DNA from: an uncultured Porphyromonadaceae bacterium
Lineage (GTDB): Bacteria; Bacteroidota; Bacteroidia; Bacteroidales; Muribaculaceae
NCBI GenBank assembly: GCA_947178565.1
Contig: CAMWYV010000046.1
Location: 1 to 7,546, forward strand
Reading direction: 5' to 3'
Length of the DNA: 7,546 bases
The notes beneath the pieces are model-generated. The model had not been told where the DNA came from. It did not search any database and worked only from the letters and a program-made list of their open reading frames with translations. Numbering within the stretch: position 1 is the stretch's first letter; the number at the start of each line of letters is the position of its first letter. This document shows, piece by piece, positions 7,229 through 7,546 of the stretch. A program made the translations under genes and the position numbers.

Positions 7229-7546
7229 GATAATTGACATTCATGCGGCAGTTCGTGCAGTCAAAGGCGAGTTCAAACATGTAATTACCCGATTTTATAG
7301 TGAGTGGACCTTTCCATTGCGCGCCATTTGGAGTTTTGAGGCATTTGCCGCACTCGCGCCGCAAACAATAACGGGTAGTCATTAGGCGGGTGCCTTCAGG
7401 TATTTTGCCTTTAGTGGTTTCAAGTGCAGGTTCAATTGATGTCGCTCCGATTTCGTGGTAGAAGTCGGCAGCGAGAGAATTGGCTACGTTATCGTTGAAC
7501 GTTAAAGATTTATGGGATAGTAGTTCTTAGACTTTCGGATCAGTAG
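7221..7546 (-). pseudogene. U32-family protein (RlhA/YdcP-like), C-terminal fragment with an in-frame stop
   Basis: The frame ending at TAG 7223-7221 encodes 101 residues back to an in-frame TAA at 7529-7527, with five more codons (TDPKV) before the edge. The fragment reads NVANSLAADFYHEIGA (13-28), LMTTRYCLRRECGKC (48-62), a GPLTI strand (73-77) and FDCTNCRMNV (88-97). This Cys pattern (C54, C59, C62, C90, C93) matches the C-terminal domain of U32 proteins such as RlhA/YdcP, where it reads roughly LMTTKHCLRFxxxxC...FDCKPCEMHV. RlhA takes part in iron-dependent hydroxylation of 23S rRNA; other U32 members were described as collagenase-like peptidases. There is no ATG or plausible start between the TAA and the conserved NVAN block, so the stop interrupts the gene rather than preceding it. 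Either the gene is broken or there is a sequence error close to a contig end. The substrate cannot be told from this fragment. Confidence 0.65.

Noticed and set aside
1..7546. Search for CRISPR arrays, insertion sequences, tRNA/rRNA genes, phage or toxin-antitoxin modules
   Set aside because: No regularly spaced direct repeats, terminal inverted repeats, transposase or integrase motifs, or RNA-gene signatures are visible. Nearly all of the sequence is explained by five minus-strand genes with housekeeping or envelope roles.

Overview
The window looks like ordinary chromosome from a member of the Bacteroidota, most likely Bacteroidales. Muribaculaceae-like is a guess from moderate GC and protein style. 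Supporting signs are promoter boxes of the Bacteroidota type (TAnnTTTG, with TTG about 20 bases upstream), no clear Shine-Dalgarno sites, a long SecA with the IDDARTPL variant, a Bacteroidota-type lipoprotein N-acyltransferase (Lnb) and a PafA-like secreted protein. Every gene I can support is on the minus strand, so the reading order runs from high to low coordinates. Both ends cut through genes.

Layout in reading order. (1) 7546-7221: the C-terminal end of a U32-family protein (RlhA/YdcP-like rRNA hydroxylase or collagenase-like peptidase). Its frame carries an in-frame TAA 18 bases from the window edge. (2) 7228-7198: a good Bacteroidota promoter for galE, whose -33 element lies in the last codons of the U32 gene. 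(3) 7164-6127: galE, UDP-glucose 4-epimerase. (4) 6117-4879: lnb, starting nine bases after galE, with a periplasmic DUF4105 domain followed by membrane helices. (5) 4942-3332: a secreted alkaline-phosphatase-superfamily protein that overlaps the end of lnb by 64 bases. (6) 3331-3207: a 125-base gap with a promoter box (3276-3283). (7) 3206-1: secA, open through the left edge and lacking only its extreme C-terminus.

How the genes fit together. galE, lnb and the phosphatase-like gene are packed as a probable operon. secA follows in the same direction with its own promoter. SecA drives export of pre-proteins, including pre-lipoproteins. Lnb adds the third acyl chain to mature lipoproteins. GalE supplies sugar nucleotides for glycans. 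The theme is envelope biogenesis.

The most interesting item is the phosphatase-like protein. It keeps the scaffold motifs of PafA-type phosphatases, but by hand alignment it has lost nearly all metal ligands and the catalytic threonine. It looks like a secreted pseudoenzyme encoded between a lipoprotein acyltransferase and the translocase motor. I found no CRISPR array, mobile element, tRNA or rRNA.
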